From Enterobacter pseudoroggenkampii (GTDB lineage Bacteria; Pseudomonadota; Gammaproteobacteria; Enterobacterales; Enterobacteriaceae): DNA of 64,000 bases. The position numbers and the translations under genes are program-made. Positions 17,157-27,012 of this stretch are shown piece after piece. Positions within the stretch are counted from its first letter, which is position 1. Every line of letters begins with the position of its first letter. Below the pieces are notes generated by a model, which did no database searches, was not told where the DNA came from, and was given only the letters and a program-made list of their open reading frames with translations. The stretch covers positions 310,001 to 374,000 of the forward strand of contig NZ_JAPMLV010000002.1 in assembly GCF_026420145.1 (NCBI RefSeq), given 5' to 3'.

Positions 17157-20100
17157 CATGTTTCCCTGCGGCCTGCTGCAACTCCTCCAGAACCAGATCG
17201 AGTTCCTGCAGCGTGGTGTCAATCTGAGCCCGACATTCGTTAATCCGGTGCCCGCCGTGGCTATTGTTGTAGGCGGCGATCGCGCCAGATACCCGTTTAT
17301 ACATCAGTTGCCAGTACTGCATCGCGATCATTAGCCGGGTAATTAAGGCACCGTCCAGTTCACAAAGTGACTGCCATTGACGTTGCGTATCTTCCGATTG
17401 CGTAATGCCTCGCAATTTAGTAATGGTCAGCCATACGCCGCCTTCGGTGAGCCCGGTAAGAGATTCCATCAGAGTGAGGCTGTCAGGCGTCATATCAGCG
17501 GGATAGTCACCGCTGTCCGCCAGCGACTTCACTTGCTGGGTCATACCGCTGATGAGGTCAGCAAAATCATCCGCATTTTTACAGTCCGCGAATAGCTCGG
17601 CCGCGCCCACCTCCGAACGAATTTCAGACAGTGATTTTTTCACAACCGACGCCAGGCTGCCGTCCGGTTTCGCTTTCATCGCCGTTTGCAGTGCGGTGTG
17701 CAACACATCGCCTTCCAGCGCATGATCGTTTAGCGCCACCAGCGACAACCAGTTAGCCTGAGCTTCATCCCAGCGCGCGAGGGCGTCCTTACGGAGTTCG
17801 ATAATCGATGGCGTCAGGCCGGTGCGGAACTGTTTTTTCAGCGCGGCGCTTTTTTGCAGCAGTCGCCCCAGCATCTCAGTCACCCCACCGCTGGTTTTCA
17901 TGCCCAGCGAGCGAGCGAGCTTAAGGTGTTCGCCCAGCAGCAGCGGCAGATCGTTGCGCTTATGTTTAACCAACTCCGCCAGCGCATAGCTAACCCAGCG
18001 ATCGCAGAAGCTCTGGATAACCAGATAGTCCTCTTTACCCTGCGGATAGCTCCAATCTTCGGTTTTTCCCTTCGTTTCCCGATAGTAGCCAAAGCGGGCC
18101 AGCGCCATTGCGGCATCCGTCAGGATCACGGAACGCTTTTCGTATTCCGATTGTGGAATAAATTTCACAACGTGTACGCCACGGTTACCCTGTGCTTCAG
18201 GCAGTTCAATATTCACAAACCCCGTATTACCGGCATACAGCGTTGGTCGTGTACTTGTCCCCGCCCAGGAAAAAACGACCCGCTTTTCAAAGAAATAAGC
18301 TAAAGCTGCGCGGATAAAGCGCGCAGAATCGCGATCCAGCTTGACCCCTTTGAGCATCCAGTCGCCCACGGCGGCATCCAGTTCTCTGATCGCCAGCGTG
18401 TCTTTATCCTCGGGCACCGCTTGTGGCGCGGGGGTCGGCTTCTCGTTGACGACTTTCTTTTTCTTAACGTCTTCTTTAACTTCTTGGCTATGGATGCTTG
18501 GTGGTTCAGACGGAGTTTCCCCAACGGGCTCACTCTTGGTGTTTTCCAACACCTGAGCCAGATCAGCGAAATCAAAAGTACGGGCGACATCAGGCGGCAG
18601 CGCGCTGCTCAGGGTCGATCCGGAATTCGCCGGATATCCCCACAGCGCTACCACGGACTCCGCGCGTTCAACGTCCACCAACCCCTGACGGAACAGCCAA
18701 CTACGCAGTCCCGCCGGAGCTGCAATATCGGCCAGACGTGCCGGCGGGAAGTGCTCCTCTTCGGCGTCACGACGGCAATGCTGCAGCACCCGCAGCAGCA
18801 ACTGGTTAATGATCTGACGGGGATTGAATTTCAACTCATTGCGATCGTCGCGGCAGAAGCTTTCCGCCAGCGCGTGAATCGCGCGAGCATTGAAGGGAAA
18901 CAGCGAGAACCCCTGGCTACTGCGGCCAAAAACTTCAACCATTTCATCGCCATCAGCGGTTGCTTCCCAGTCTGGCGGCCAGTGCGATTTATCCTCGGTA
19001 CTTTCCCAACGCTGCAGTAAGGCCTCGCTGCCAAAACGGGCGGCGTTGATATAGCGGCCGCAAAAATCGACGATACGCTGCCGGGTCTCTTCGCGACCGC
19101 CCCCCACTTCTTCAATCACCCACTCGCCTTTCGCGCGGTCCAGCATCCCCTGACGACGACGAGCATAGCCCTGATAACCATCGGTGACCGCAATCGCGGA
19201 GCACACCGGGCAGAGCACCGCTTTACCGTCACGGATACCTTCCCTCTCAAGGCTGTCGATCAGCACATCTTCAATGGCCGTGATCAGCGACATGTCCTCA
19301 ACCAACACCATCAGCGTCATCTGCTTTTCATGCAGCGCTTCACGGATTTGGGTGAACAGATCGGAAAAGCTGCGTCCCCGGAAGTTGAAGAGTTGGTTGA
19401 ACAGCGCCTGTGTCGCTTTTCCCAGTACCAGATTCAGGATCTCCGAAGCATCTTTACGCCCATCCTCATGGGTGTTGAGGCGGCTTTTCTGGATGTACTG
19501 ACGCGCCGGTAAGCTGAGGTCATTGATGTTAAAGCTGAAGTCCAGATCGCTGGCCTGAAGCTGCTGCTCCCCTTCGTCCAGATCGTTGCTGTTTGCACCA
19601 TTGGTCAGGCGGCTGGCCAGACGGAAAAGGCAGTGCTCGTCTTTTAGCAAAAACTGTTTGAAATAGGTGTCGTTGATCAGCGTCGCCAGCGCTTTATCTT
19701 CCGCATGCACGTTGATTTTTTGCAGGCGGATCGCTTCCGGCTTCATCATATGCTGCTGCTCAGGCGAACAACCTTGCATCCGTTTTTTGAGCGCTTCCAT
19801 ATCCAGCTTGTTGCGCTCATGGAGGTTACGCAACTCCTGGCCCATCAGCATCAACAGCCACTCGGCAATCTCGCGAGGCGTACGCTTTTCTGACACTTTG
19901 TTGATGTCTTCCCGGGCTTCATCAAAAATCTGCCCTTCCAGCCCTTTGAGCATCAGCGTCAGTACTTCGCGCAGGCTGGCGCTTTTGGGAATACGCACGA
20001 TATGCCATTGGTTATTTTTATATTCCGGGCGCAGGCGCAGCTTGGCATCGAGCCAGCGAATGATATGCGATTTGCCGACGCCGGCCTTGCCCACAATAGG

Positions 20101-20301
20101 GATAGGACGCGGGGTGGCGAGGAAATGGTTTAGTAGATCCTCTTCCTTACCGTACCCTTGCCTGTTGCCGTCTTTATCCATGCGCAGCAGGCGAACCGGT
20201 TGGTGCACGGCCAGCAGCGTATGTTCCGCCAACTCTTCCGCCTCGGTGCGGATACAATCGATAATATTTTGCGAGGAAGGCCAGTATTCCATCATCTTCA
20301 T
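17143..20301 (-). CDS. dpdH: DpdH, large P-loop ATPase of the dpd restriction module
   Basis: This 1052-residue protein has a Walker A near the N terminus, PIVGKAGVGKSHIIRWL (GKAGVGKS at 71-78), and a Walker B-like segment MTLMVLVEDMSLI around residue 330, typical of AAA/STAND-like ATPases. A low-complexity, Lys/Pro-rich linker (EVKEDVKKKKVVNEKP) separates the ATPase half from a helical C-terminal half starting near residue 640. Its ATG overlaps the dpdG stop by 4 bp (ATGA). It may sense or remodel DNA-bound restriction complexes; the substrate is unknown. Confidence 0.82.
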   Translation of the reverse strand: MKMMEYWPSSQNIIDCIRTEAEELAEHTLLAVHQPVRLLRMDKDGNRQGYGKEEDLLNHFLATPRPIPIVGKAGVGKSHIIRWLDAKLRLRPEYKNNQWHIVRIPKSASLREVLTLMLKGLEGQIFDEAREDINKVSEKRTPREIAEWLLMLMGQELRNLHERNKLDMEALKKRMQGCSPEQQHMMKPEAIRLQKINVHAEDKALATLINDTYFKQFLLKDEHCLFRLASRLTNGANSNDLDEGEQQLQASDLDFSFNINDLSLPARQYIQKSRLNTHEDGRKDASEILNLVLGKATQALFNQLFNFRGRSFSDLFTQIREALHEKQMTLMVLVEDMSLITAIEDVLIDSLEREGIRDGKAVLCPVCSAIAVTDGYQGYARRRQGMLDRAKGEWVIEEVGGGREETRQRIVDFCGRYINAARFGSEALLQRWESTEDKSHWPPDWEATADGDEMVEVFGRSSQGFSLFPFNARAIHALAESFCRDDRNELKFNPRQIINQLLLRVLQHCRRDAEEEHFPPARLADIAAPAGLRSWLFRQGLVDVERAESVVALWGYPANSGSTLSSALPPDVARTFDFADLAQVLENTKSEPVGETPSEPPSIHSQEVKEDVKKKKVVNEKPTPAPQAVPEDKDTLAIRELDAAVGDWMLKGVKLDRDSARFIRAALAYFFEKRVVFSWAGTSTRPTLYAGNTGFVNIELPEAQGNRGVHVVKFIPQSEYEKRSVILTDAAMALARFGYYRETKGKTEDWSYPQGKEDYLVIQSFCDRWVSYALAELVKHKRNDLPLLLGEHLKLARSLGMKTSGGVTEMLGRLLQKSAALKKQFRTGLTPSIIELRKDALARWDEAQANWLSLVALNDHALEGDVLHTALQTAMKAKPDGSLASVVKKSLSEIRSEVGAAELFADCKNADDFADLISGMTQQVKSLADSGDYPADMTPDSLTLMESLTGLTEGGVWLTITKLRGITQSEDTQRQWQSLCELDGALITRLMIAMQYWQLMYKRVSGAIAAYNNSHGGHRINECRAQIDTTLQELDLVLEELQQAAGKHDDNA

Positions 20302-21197
20302 TTTCGTGCCTCCCCGAGGCTAACGGTACTGATACGACGCTGAGAGCCGTCCGTGTCCTGCAGTATCCAGTCATCAGGATCATCAGATAGGGTGTTGAAC
20401 GTTAACTGCATGGTCAGTTCAAGGCGCAGTAACGCCTGACTCAGCGATGCGCTGATGATACGCCCCTCCAGCGACTGCCAGTTTTCGGCGATAATCAGCG
20501 GTTCAACGAGCTCACGGTATTTTCCTCGGTCCAGCATCGGTAATTGCTCCGCCAGCCGATCAAGGAACTGTTGAATTGGCGTGGCCGGGGCCAGTTGCAG
20601 GTTATCCAGCACCCCTTCAATCGCACGCGTAGGGTCCATCACCCAGCCATCCAGATACGGCTCGGTAAAACCGAGGAAGTAGGCGTAATCAAGGAACGGT
20701 TCCGCTTCGTTACTGGTGTTAAGATTACGTCGCCCCACGCCAGCCATTTTATCGTTAATCATCGGCCCGACCGCCGTTGGCACGGCATCTTTGGTCAGTA
20801 GTCCATTGCCGCGCAGGGTATATTTATCCTGCGCCAGCACCGAGGTCACGCTCATTAAAAACGGTTGGCCGCGGGTCCCCGTCAGCAGCGGGACCGTCTT
20901 TTCGGTGTTGATCAGGGTGCGCAGCACACGGCTCGGCAGATCGCGTTCGCTGCACAGCGGCGACTGCTGGCTAAGGCCGGCCTCTTCCACCTTCCACAGC
21001 CCCTCTTTAGCCCAGAACGAAATTTCAACAGGCAGCCTTTTACTCGCTCCGGTAGACCCAGGCAGCATCTCTGGCCTGAGCAGGTCGACCAATGCCGTCT
21101 TAGAAATCGGCTCCCCCATCCGTCTGTTCAGCACACGATCGATCATACACAGCAGACGAATCTGGCTTCCTGCGGCGGCGTTGTTTGTGATTGCCAC
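20298..21197 (-). CDS. dpdG: DpdG, restriction-module protein
   Basis: The 299-residue protein has no recognised catalytic domain. An N-terminal winged-helix-like region (IRLLCMIDRVLNRR, ISKTALVDLLRPE) and the segment YFLGFTEPYLDGWVMDPTRAI near residue 180 are visible. The start is taken as GTG at 21197, which shares a base with the dpdF stop (TAGTG) and has AAAGGAG upstream. The frame is open for 20 further codons upstream, but that part lies inside dpdF. Downstream it overlaps dpdH by 4 bp, so F-G-H are translated as a coupled series. The winged-helix impression suggests DNA contact but is inference. Confidence 0.78.
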   Translation of the reverse strand: MAITNNAAAGSQIRLLCMIDRVLNRRMGEPISKTALVDLLRPEMLPGSTGASKRLPVEISFWAKEGLWKVEEAGLSQQSPLCSERDLPSRVLRTLINTEKTVPLLTGTRGQPFLMSVTSVLAQDKYTLRGNGLLTKDAVPTAVGPMINDKMAGVGRRNLNTSNEAEPFLDYAYFLGFTEPYLDGWVMDPTRAIEGVLDNLQLAPATPIQQFLDRLAEQLPMLDRGKYRELVEPLIIAENWQSLEGRIISASLSQALLRLELTMQLTFNTLSDDPDDWILQDTDGSQRRISTVSLGEARK

Positions 21198-23647
21198 TAG
21201 AAAATGCTCCTTTGAAATTGTTCTAACGTCACGGCGCCCTGATCGACTTCCCACCATCGGCGACCACGATAGCCCGGCTCCTGCAACTGTTCAGGGGCGA
21301 CGATAATTCGGTTGATGCTGGCAAAAATATCCAGCTCAGGCAGGGCTTCCCCAGGAAGAACCAACACCAGTTCATGCCAGCGGTTGTTCTCTTCATCAGG
21401 CGCCAGCGAGCACCAGAACGGTAGCCCGGCGGGCAGCACCGCGCTCAACAGGCTCAACGTACTCTGACTTGCCCGGATCGCCTGAACCTGTTGACCGGCC
21501 AGCAGGCGCGCGACCCAGTCTGTCCACTGACGCAGCAGCAGTCGGCTGGTCAGAGTGGTCTGGTAGCGCACGCGCCGATCGTATCCCACTGACGCATGTG
21601 AAACATTGCCGATAACATGAGCGATTCGCCCAAGAGTAGGAGTAAACGGCGGCCGCCCCTGCTCACGGCAGGCAGGGCACCCGCCACACGCCTGCTCGGG
21701 TACGTAGCCGTCAAGGGTATAAAACTCGGCTAACTGCTGGCACAGCGGGTTAGACAAATTGTTTAACCATTCGCTCAGCACGCTAAAGCCGCGCTGGCGC
21801 ATGGAGAGTTCATGTGCACGATGCGCCTGAATGCCGGCTTGCCACTGCGTTTCATCGAGATGCCCGTCACGGCGAACAGAAACCTGAATATGGCTGAAAT
21901 AGTCGTCGAACCAGGCCTGCACCTTCTCATCATCGCGCTCGTCCGCGCTGATAGTGCTTAAATCCGGCGCGGGGTAGGCGATATCGATAAACCCGGCTCG
22001 CTGCATCAATAGCAGGGTACGCAGGTTCCAGTCGACGTTACCCTGTGAATCCATACGGATATCGTGGTGCTTAGCCCGTAACGGCACGGTAAAGAAGCCT
22101 GGCCGATGTTGTTTACGATGCTGGTGCATTTTCGACCAGCGCAAGAAGCCCTTACCAGCGCCAATCAATTTGGTGCGGTTTAAGGTGCGCGCCACCCGCA
22201 ACTGCTGATGGTAGAAAATAATCTGGGCAACCGAAGCGTTGCCGTCACGCCCGCCACGACCGCTTTCCTGATAGAGGCGATCGAGGTTTTCCGGCACCGC
22301 CACATGCAGCACCGTGCGGACATTGCTTTTGTCCATCCCTACGCCGAAGGCCGACGTGGCGATCATGATATCCAGCGCATCGTCACGCCAGGCATGAATC
22401 AGTCCTTCGCGTTCATGCATTGGGGTGGCGCCATGGAACAAACCGCAGCGGCGGTAGCCACGTTCACGCAGGTACTGATGCCAGAACTTCGCCTGCTCCA
22501 CTTCAGTGGTGTAAATAATCATCGGCGCCGGCAGACGAGCGATGGCTGCTTCCACCTGAACCAGATAATCGTCATAGTGAGCGGCTTCGCTGACAAACCA
22601 GGCGGGCTCCGGGCGCAAAAAACTACCGTTAATATCAATAACGGCGTCCGCACGTGAACTCGCAAACAGCGCTTTTAACGTATCCTGCGTACTTTGGCTG
22701 AAGGTCGCGGACAGCAGAACCACTTTGATGGGATCCGGTGAGGTCGCCATCAGCGATTTCACCAGCGGTGCCAGCAACTGAAACTCTGGGCGGAATTCCG
22801 CCCCCCACTGATCGATCAGGTGCGCTTCGTCCACCATCACCGCGCCAAGCAGGCCGCGCTGGGCCAGTGAAAAGAGTTGCAGCAGCAGCCCACCGGTTGC
22901 CGCCTCTGGGGAGCAAAACAGCACCCGCTGCTCGCCCGCAGCCAGTCGCGCCTTCATCTCACTGCGCGCCTCGGGGCCAAGCCCACTATGCCAGACGTAA
23001 CTCCCGCCGTGATCCTCGCCTGCCCGCTGCATCACCTCTTTCGCACGCAGCGCTTGTTCAATCGCCAACGCCACGGTAGGGACAATCACCAGCGTCAGGT
23101 GCCGGCGGGGTGATGTCAGCATCTGGGCATGAATAACAAAGGTTTTCCCCGCCCCAGTAGGCAGATTCACCAACAGCGTCTTATCCTGCGGGCTGGTCAG
23201 TACCGTACGCACCGCCTGCTGCTGCCCGACGGAGGTGTAGTGCGTGTAACGCGGATCATTGAGTACAGCGGGGAGAATCGTATCCAGGGGAGGAGACTCA
23301 AGAAAACGGCGCTTTTCTCCCTGCCATACCGCAAGCAAATTCGCATCCAGCGCTTCAGCACCACGCTCCAGCAGGAGTTCGCCGGGATAATCCCGATGCC
23401 GGTACAGACCAAAACGGCTCAGTGCGGCATTTTCCGTTAGATGCCGATACGGAAGCATTAACGGAACCAGACCGTGCACCCGAGCGCACTGCAAAGCATC
23501 ATAGAACGCATGCAGGCGGTCGCTCTCTCCAGCCTGATCATCGTCCAGACAGTACAGGAGGCGGGTAAAAAATTGCCCGCTAATCCCGTCTTTTTCATCG
23601 TGCTCGCCGTTCAGCACCGCACGGAGTTGTAGCCACTGAGTATCCAT
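21197..23647 (-). CDS. dpdF: DpdF, RecQ-like SF2 DNA helicase
   Basis: This 816-residue helicase shows motif I LPTGAGKT (162-169), motif II MVDEAHLIDQWG (DEAH at 273-276), motif III VLLSATF, and the RecQ-type motif VI ESGRGGRDG. A Cys cluster CGGCPAC after residue 610 recalls the RecQ zinc module. It is probably a 3'-5' DNA helicase of the restriction arm. The gene lies 12 bp after dpdE, with GGACG before the ATG. Its stop is fused to the dpdG start. Confidence 0.87.
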   Translation of the reverse strand: MDTQWLQLRAVLNGEHDEKDGISGQFFTRLLYCLDDDQAGESDRLHAFYDALQCARVHGLVPLMLPYRHLTENAALSRFGLYRHRDYPGELLLERGAEALDANLLAVWQGEKRRFLESPPLDTILPAVLNDPRYTHYTSVGQQQAVRTVLTSPQDKTLLVNLPTGAGKTFVIHAQMLTSPRRHLTLVIVPTVALAIEQALRAKEVMQRAGEDHGGSYVWHSGLGPEARSEMKARLAAGEQRVLFCSPEAATGGLLLQLFSLAQRGLLGAVMVDEAHLIDQWGAEFRPEFQLLAPLVKSLMATSPDPIKVVLLSATFSQSTQDTLKALFASSRADAVIDINGSFLRPEPAWFVSEAAHYDDYLVQVEAAIARLPAPMIIYTTEVEQAKFWHQYLRERGYRRCGLFHGATPMHEREGLIHAWRDDALDIMIATSAFGVGMDKSNVRTVLHVAVPENLDRLYQESGRGGRDGNASVAQIIFYHQQLRVARTLNRTKLIGAGKGFLRWSKMHQHRKQHRPGFFTVPLRAKHHDIRMDSQGNVDWNLRTLLLMQRAGFIDIAYPAPDLSTISADERDDEKVQAWFDDYFSHIQVSVRRDGHLDETQWQAGIQAHRAHELSMRQRGFSVLSEWLNNLSNPLCQQLAEFYTLDGYVPEQACGGCPACREQGRPPFTPTLGRIAHVIGNVSHASVGYDRRVRYQTTLTSRLLLRQWTDWVARLLAGQQVQAIRASQSTLSLLSAVLPAGLPFWCSLAPDEENNRWHELVLVLPGEALPELDIFASINRIIVAPEQLQEPGYRGRRWWEVDQGAVTLEQFQRSIF

Positions 23648-23659
23648 TTATGCGTCCGT

Positions 23660-26600
23660 TTACAACATGTCCCGGGTACAAAGCACTATCGCTTTCACGG
23701 CCAGCAACTGATGGCGCACGGATTGTTCGCCGTAGGATTGCTGCAGTTGTTGGTAGGCCTGCTCTTTCACGGCAAGGACGGTAGCCTTCCAGTTGAACGG
23801 TTCAAACCAGTCCGGCATTTGCGTCCACACCTCTTCACGCAGGTTGATATCCTGGAACAACACGTTGCCGTCCTCATCGTATGGCTTATCCAGCAGGGAA
23901 ACGACAATCTGTGGTTCCGCGCGGTTCCCGCTGTCATCCAGCCAGAATTGATTCACCACCGGGCTGAAGCGCTCATCGCCACTGCGCTGCGCCGTCAGAG
24001 AATCCTCACCGTCGTGCTGCGCTTCGGTTAACCACTGGAAATGAAAATAGGTGCGCGGCTGCTTTAGAGGGAGAGAGGTCAACACCCGCAGCAGCGCCAT
24101 CGTGGCGCCCCGCGGATCGGCCTGCATGAGCTGCCAGACCGTTTCCACGAAGGGCTGACCATAGCGTAATGGATACACCAGCTTGTGGCTGCTCGCCTCC
24201 GTACGCGACAAGCTCATCATCGCTGTCGATGGCGGATATCCTTCCGAAAAATCGAGCCCGATCAGGCAGTTGTCGACAAAGGTTTTCACATCGACCAGCG
24301 TCTGACGCTGATTCTGTCCGCGTTCAAAGCACAGGCGGAAACCGCCTTCTTCATATTTCTCACGCTTGAAGCCCAGCGCATTGCGTATCCACCTCAGCAT
24401 ATCGGCAGCCTGAGCATCGGCATCTTCTTCTTTATCCGCCAGTTGCTCGGAGAACTCACGAGCCGCAATCACCTCGTGCTCCATCGACAGCAGGTTCTCC
24501 TGCGCCAATACCCGCTTACGTTCCTGATTAACAAAGCCGTCTTCACCAGCCAGATGTGCGATTTTTTCACGGAATACCGCAGGCCCCTGGTTGGCGTAGT
24601 CTCGCCAGACGGCATCGAGTTGTTCCGTCAGAACAAACTGCAGGCTGGCAACGCTGCGCTTGAACAGTCCGGTCCCCTCATCCAGCAGCGTCAACCAGTC
24701 GGCAGTCAGGCCTTCACGCTCCGGCAATAGCACCAGACTTTTCACCGGCTTAACGTGAAGGTTACCGCAGTAACGGTTAAAACGTCCCAGTCGCTGCTCA
24801 AACCGGTTGAAGTCGCGGCTTACGCTATAGTGAATGGCCAGGCGACGCTTGCCGTGCAGGTTCAGTCCATCTTCACCCCGTTTATCGCAAATCAGTACCT
24901 GCCAGGTGTCATCCAGCAGTTCCGTTTGCAAAAGCACCTCAGGCGTATGACGAACGACCTGCCAGGGTGCCTGAATCGCCAGTTTGGTGGACAGGTGTGC
25001 GGCTTCCGGGTTTTCACTGCAGAAGATTACCGCCTTACCTTCTGGATTGGTTTCAAACCAGCGGGTTAAGGATGCCATTAACACCGTATCTTTTGCACGT
25101 TGCTCCTGCTGAGCCACCTCAATAATTTGTTCGAGGAAACGGAATTCCTCGTCGCTGCCGGCACCAATGGTCTGGCACTCTTTAGCGCGGCGAGATAGAG
25201 TCAACGGACTGAGGAACAGCGCATCCACCCAGTCAGCCAACATATCGGCATTCAGATGCCGATAACGTTCAGGGTTGCGCAGAGAAGCCTCGCGGTAGGC
25301 TTCAAGGATTTCATCCAGCGTGACCTGTTCGGCGCTGACCGGCCAGGTGACTTTTTCCAGACCGTCCAGCCCTGGGAACAGGCAGATGAGCGAAGGATCT
25401 TCACGACGGTTGCGCAGCAGGCGATGAAACAGGCGATAGTGCTCCCCGATCCAGTAGCGTAGCGCCAGAATGCTTTCCGTTCGTTCTGCGCTTTCATCAG
25501 GCGCAAAGAAGTCCACGTGCGGGCGTAACGTGTCGATCAATGCCTGCAAACGGGCATCATCCGCGAACAAATCGCTCAATTCATTCAGACTTTCTTCCAG
25601 CATCATGTTCGGGGTGTCTGGCGTCAGGGCGCTGTAGATCCCGCCTAATCGCTCACGCTCGGACACGCGCTGCATAAATTTCTCGACGCCCTGCTGGTTG
25701 AGTTGCCATGCCTGCGGACTGATACAGTGCAGCATCGCCAGGAAGTTACGCTCGTTACCATGCATCGGTGTCCCGGACAGAATCAGCGCGATGTGCGCCT
25801 GATGGCACAAGACCGCCATCGCCTGATATTGCGCGCGGTCGCCAGCATCGTGAGACCAGGCGAGTGCGGCTAACTGGTGCGCTTCATCAATCACGACCAG
25901 CGTTGGGCGCCAGTCGAGCAGTTCAGGATCGTCAATCTCATCAGGTTGGCACAGACGAATCTGATGATGACGCCCGCCACGCATCACATCCTGCAGCGCA
26001 AAACGGTCAATCAACTCCTGCATCCACTGCCCGTGCAGGGCGCCAGGCACCACGACTAGCACTCGAGCATCAAGTTTGCACTCCAGCACGTGCTCACGGA
26101 TCACAAACCCGGCTTCGATGGTTTTACCCAATCCAACTTCATCAGCCAGCAAGTATTTAGGATTCGGATCCTGCAAAATCCGTCGTACAACCGCAATCTG
26201 ATGCGGTTCTATCTCGACGCGACTGCTGATAAGAGAAGACATTGAACGACAGGCCGCCCGTTGGTTAACCCAGGCGCTAATGAATCGCTCTCTCAGCGGA
26301 TAGAAATAGGGGGCATCATTTGAACGGGCCGCCAGAAAATGAGCCGGGTTCATCGCCTGCCCCTGCCCATAGTTGGGATAGTACATCTCTGCTAGATCAA
26401 CGACCGCGTGATCGCCAGAGCGAATAATCAGTAAGTGCTTATTATTCGGTCGGGGCCCGCCATAGCGGCCTCGGCACCAGATTCCGCTATCAGGAGAGCG
26501 AAAATAAACGGTGCTTTCTTCATAGAGCGTCGCTGCCGTCAGTGCGCGGATATCCACCTCCTGACGGTTAATCTCCTCCTCTAAAGGAGAGTAGAACCAG

Positions 26601-26710
26601 GCAATCTCGGCACGCTCAGTTGAGAGAATACTCACAATTTTAGCAATACCGTCAAATAATGGCGATATTACCAGGTCACCTTCAGAAAACGCGACAGTAT
26701 GTGTAGTCAT
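23660..26710 (-). CDS. dpdE: DpdE, SNF2/RapA-like ATPase
   Basis: A 1016-residue SWI2/SNF2-type motor. Motif I LADEVGLGKTIEAGF is near residues 188-202, motif II VVIDEAHQLA has DEAH at 275-278, motif III is ILSGTPMHG, and the C-terminal RecA-like domain ends with QRLGRFNRY. The N terminus (FSEGDLVISPLF) resembles the Tudor-like start of RapA. The start MTTHTVAF is preferred over a GTG 39 codons upstream because a good sigma70 promoter (26772-26800) lies inside that extension. The Shine-Dalgarno site is weak. First gene of the eight-gene restriction unit; probably a translocase that distinguishes or remodels unmodified DNA. Confidence 0.87.
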   Translation of the reverse strand: MTTHTVAFSEGDLVISPLFDGIAKIVSILSTERAEIAWFYSPLEEEINRQEVDIRALTAATLYEESTVYFRSPDSGIWCRGRYGGPRPNNKHLLIIRSGDHAVVDLAEMYYPNYGQGQAMNPAHFLAARSNDAPYFYPLRERFISAWVNQRAACRSMSSLISSRVEIEPHQIAVVRRILQDPNPKYLLADEVGLGKTIEAGFVIREHVLECKLDARVLVVVPGALHGQWMQELIDRFALQDVMRGGRHHQIRLCQPDEIDDPELLDWRPTLVVIDEAHQLAALAWSHDAGDRAQYQAMAVLCHQAHIALILSGTPMHGNERNFLAMLHCISPQAWQLNQQGVEKFMQRVSERERLGGIYSALTPDTPNMMLEESLNELSDLFADDARLQALIDTLRPHVDFFAPDESAERTESILALRYWIGEHYRLFHRLLRNRREDPSLICLFPGLDGLEKVTWPVSAEQVTLDEILEAYREASLRNPERYRHLNADMLADWVDALFLSPLTLSRRAKECQTIGAGSDEEFRFLEQIIEVAQQEQRAKDTVLMASLTRWFETNPEGKAVIFCSENPEAAHLSTKLAIQAPWQVVRHTPEVLLQTELLDDTWQVLICDKRGEDGLNLHGKRRLAIHYSVSRDFNRFEQRLGRFNRYCGNLHVKPVKSLVLLPEREGLTADWLTLLDEGTGLFKRSVASLQFVLTEQLDAVWRDYANQGPAVFREKIAHLAGEDGFVNQERKRVLAQENLLSMEHEVIAAREFSEQLADKEEDADAQAADMLRWIRNALGFKREKYEEGGFRLCFERGQNQRQTLVDVKTFVDNCLIGLDFSEGYPPSTAMMSLSRTEASSHKLVYPLRYGQPFVETVWQLMQADPRGATMALLRVLTSLPLKQPRTYFHFQWLTEAQHDGEDSLTAQRSGDERFSPVVNQFWLDDSGNRAEPQIVVSLLDKPYDEDGNVLFQDINLREEVWTQMPDWFEPFNWKATVLAVKEQAYQQLQQSYGEQSVRHQLLAVKAIVLCTRDML

Positions 26711-26771
26711 TATGATTTTTAAACAGTCAGGAAGTGAAAGTAATTCGCAAAACACGAATGAATCTATAATG

Positions 26772-26800
26772 AATATACGGCGAATGGGCCAATGAAGCAA
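26772..26800 (-). promoter_or_regulatory. Sigma70 promoter of the dpdE-D restriction unit
   Basis: On the minus strand, TTGCTT (26800-26795), a 17-bp spacer and TATATT (26777-26772) lie about 60 bp upstream of the dpdE ATG and downstream of the dpdB terminator. Confidence 0.6.
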
Positions 26801-26960
26801 ATCTGCAGAAGGGAGAGGTCGGGCCACTACGTAAATTGGTAGGTGATCTCGGTCACAAAATTTAGATATTTAAATCAATCAGTTAATACAGTCAAATTAA
26901 AAAAAGTTAAATACCCCTTATCTACATTCCCACTAGTTTCACCATGAAATTATTTCATTA

Positions 26961-26996
26961 AAAAAATAAAGCCTCCATTTAACAATATGAGGCTTT
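26961..26996 (-). terminator. Terminator of the dpdC-A-B modification operon
   Basis: On the minus strand, just after the dpdB stop, AAAGCCTC and GAGGCTTT form an 8-bp stem with a 13-nt loop, followed by ATTTTTT. This separates the modification from the restriction transcription unit. Confidence 0.8.
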
Positions 26997-27012
26997 AGAT
27001 TTAACTTAAATT

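Noticed and set aside
26711-26827. N-terminal 39-codon extension of dpdE starting at GTG 26827
   Set aside because: It has no similarity to SNF2/RapA starts and contains a good promoter; the internal ATG at 26710 is preferred.
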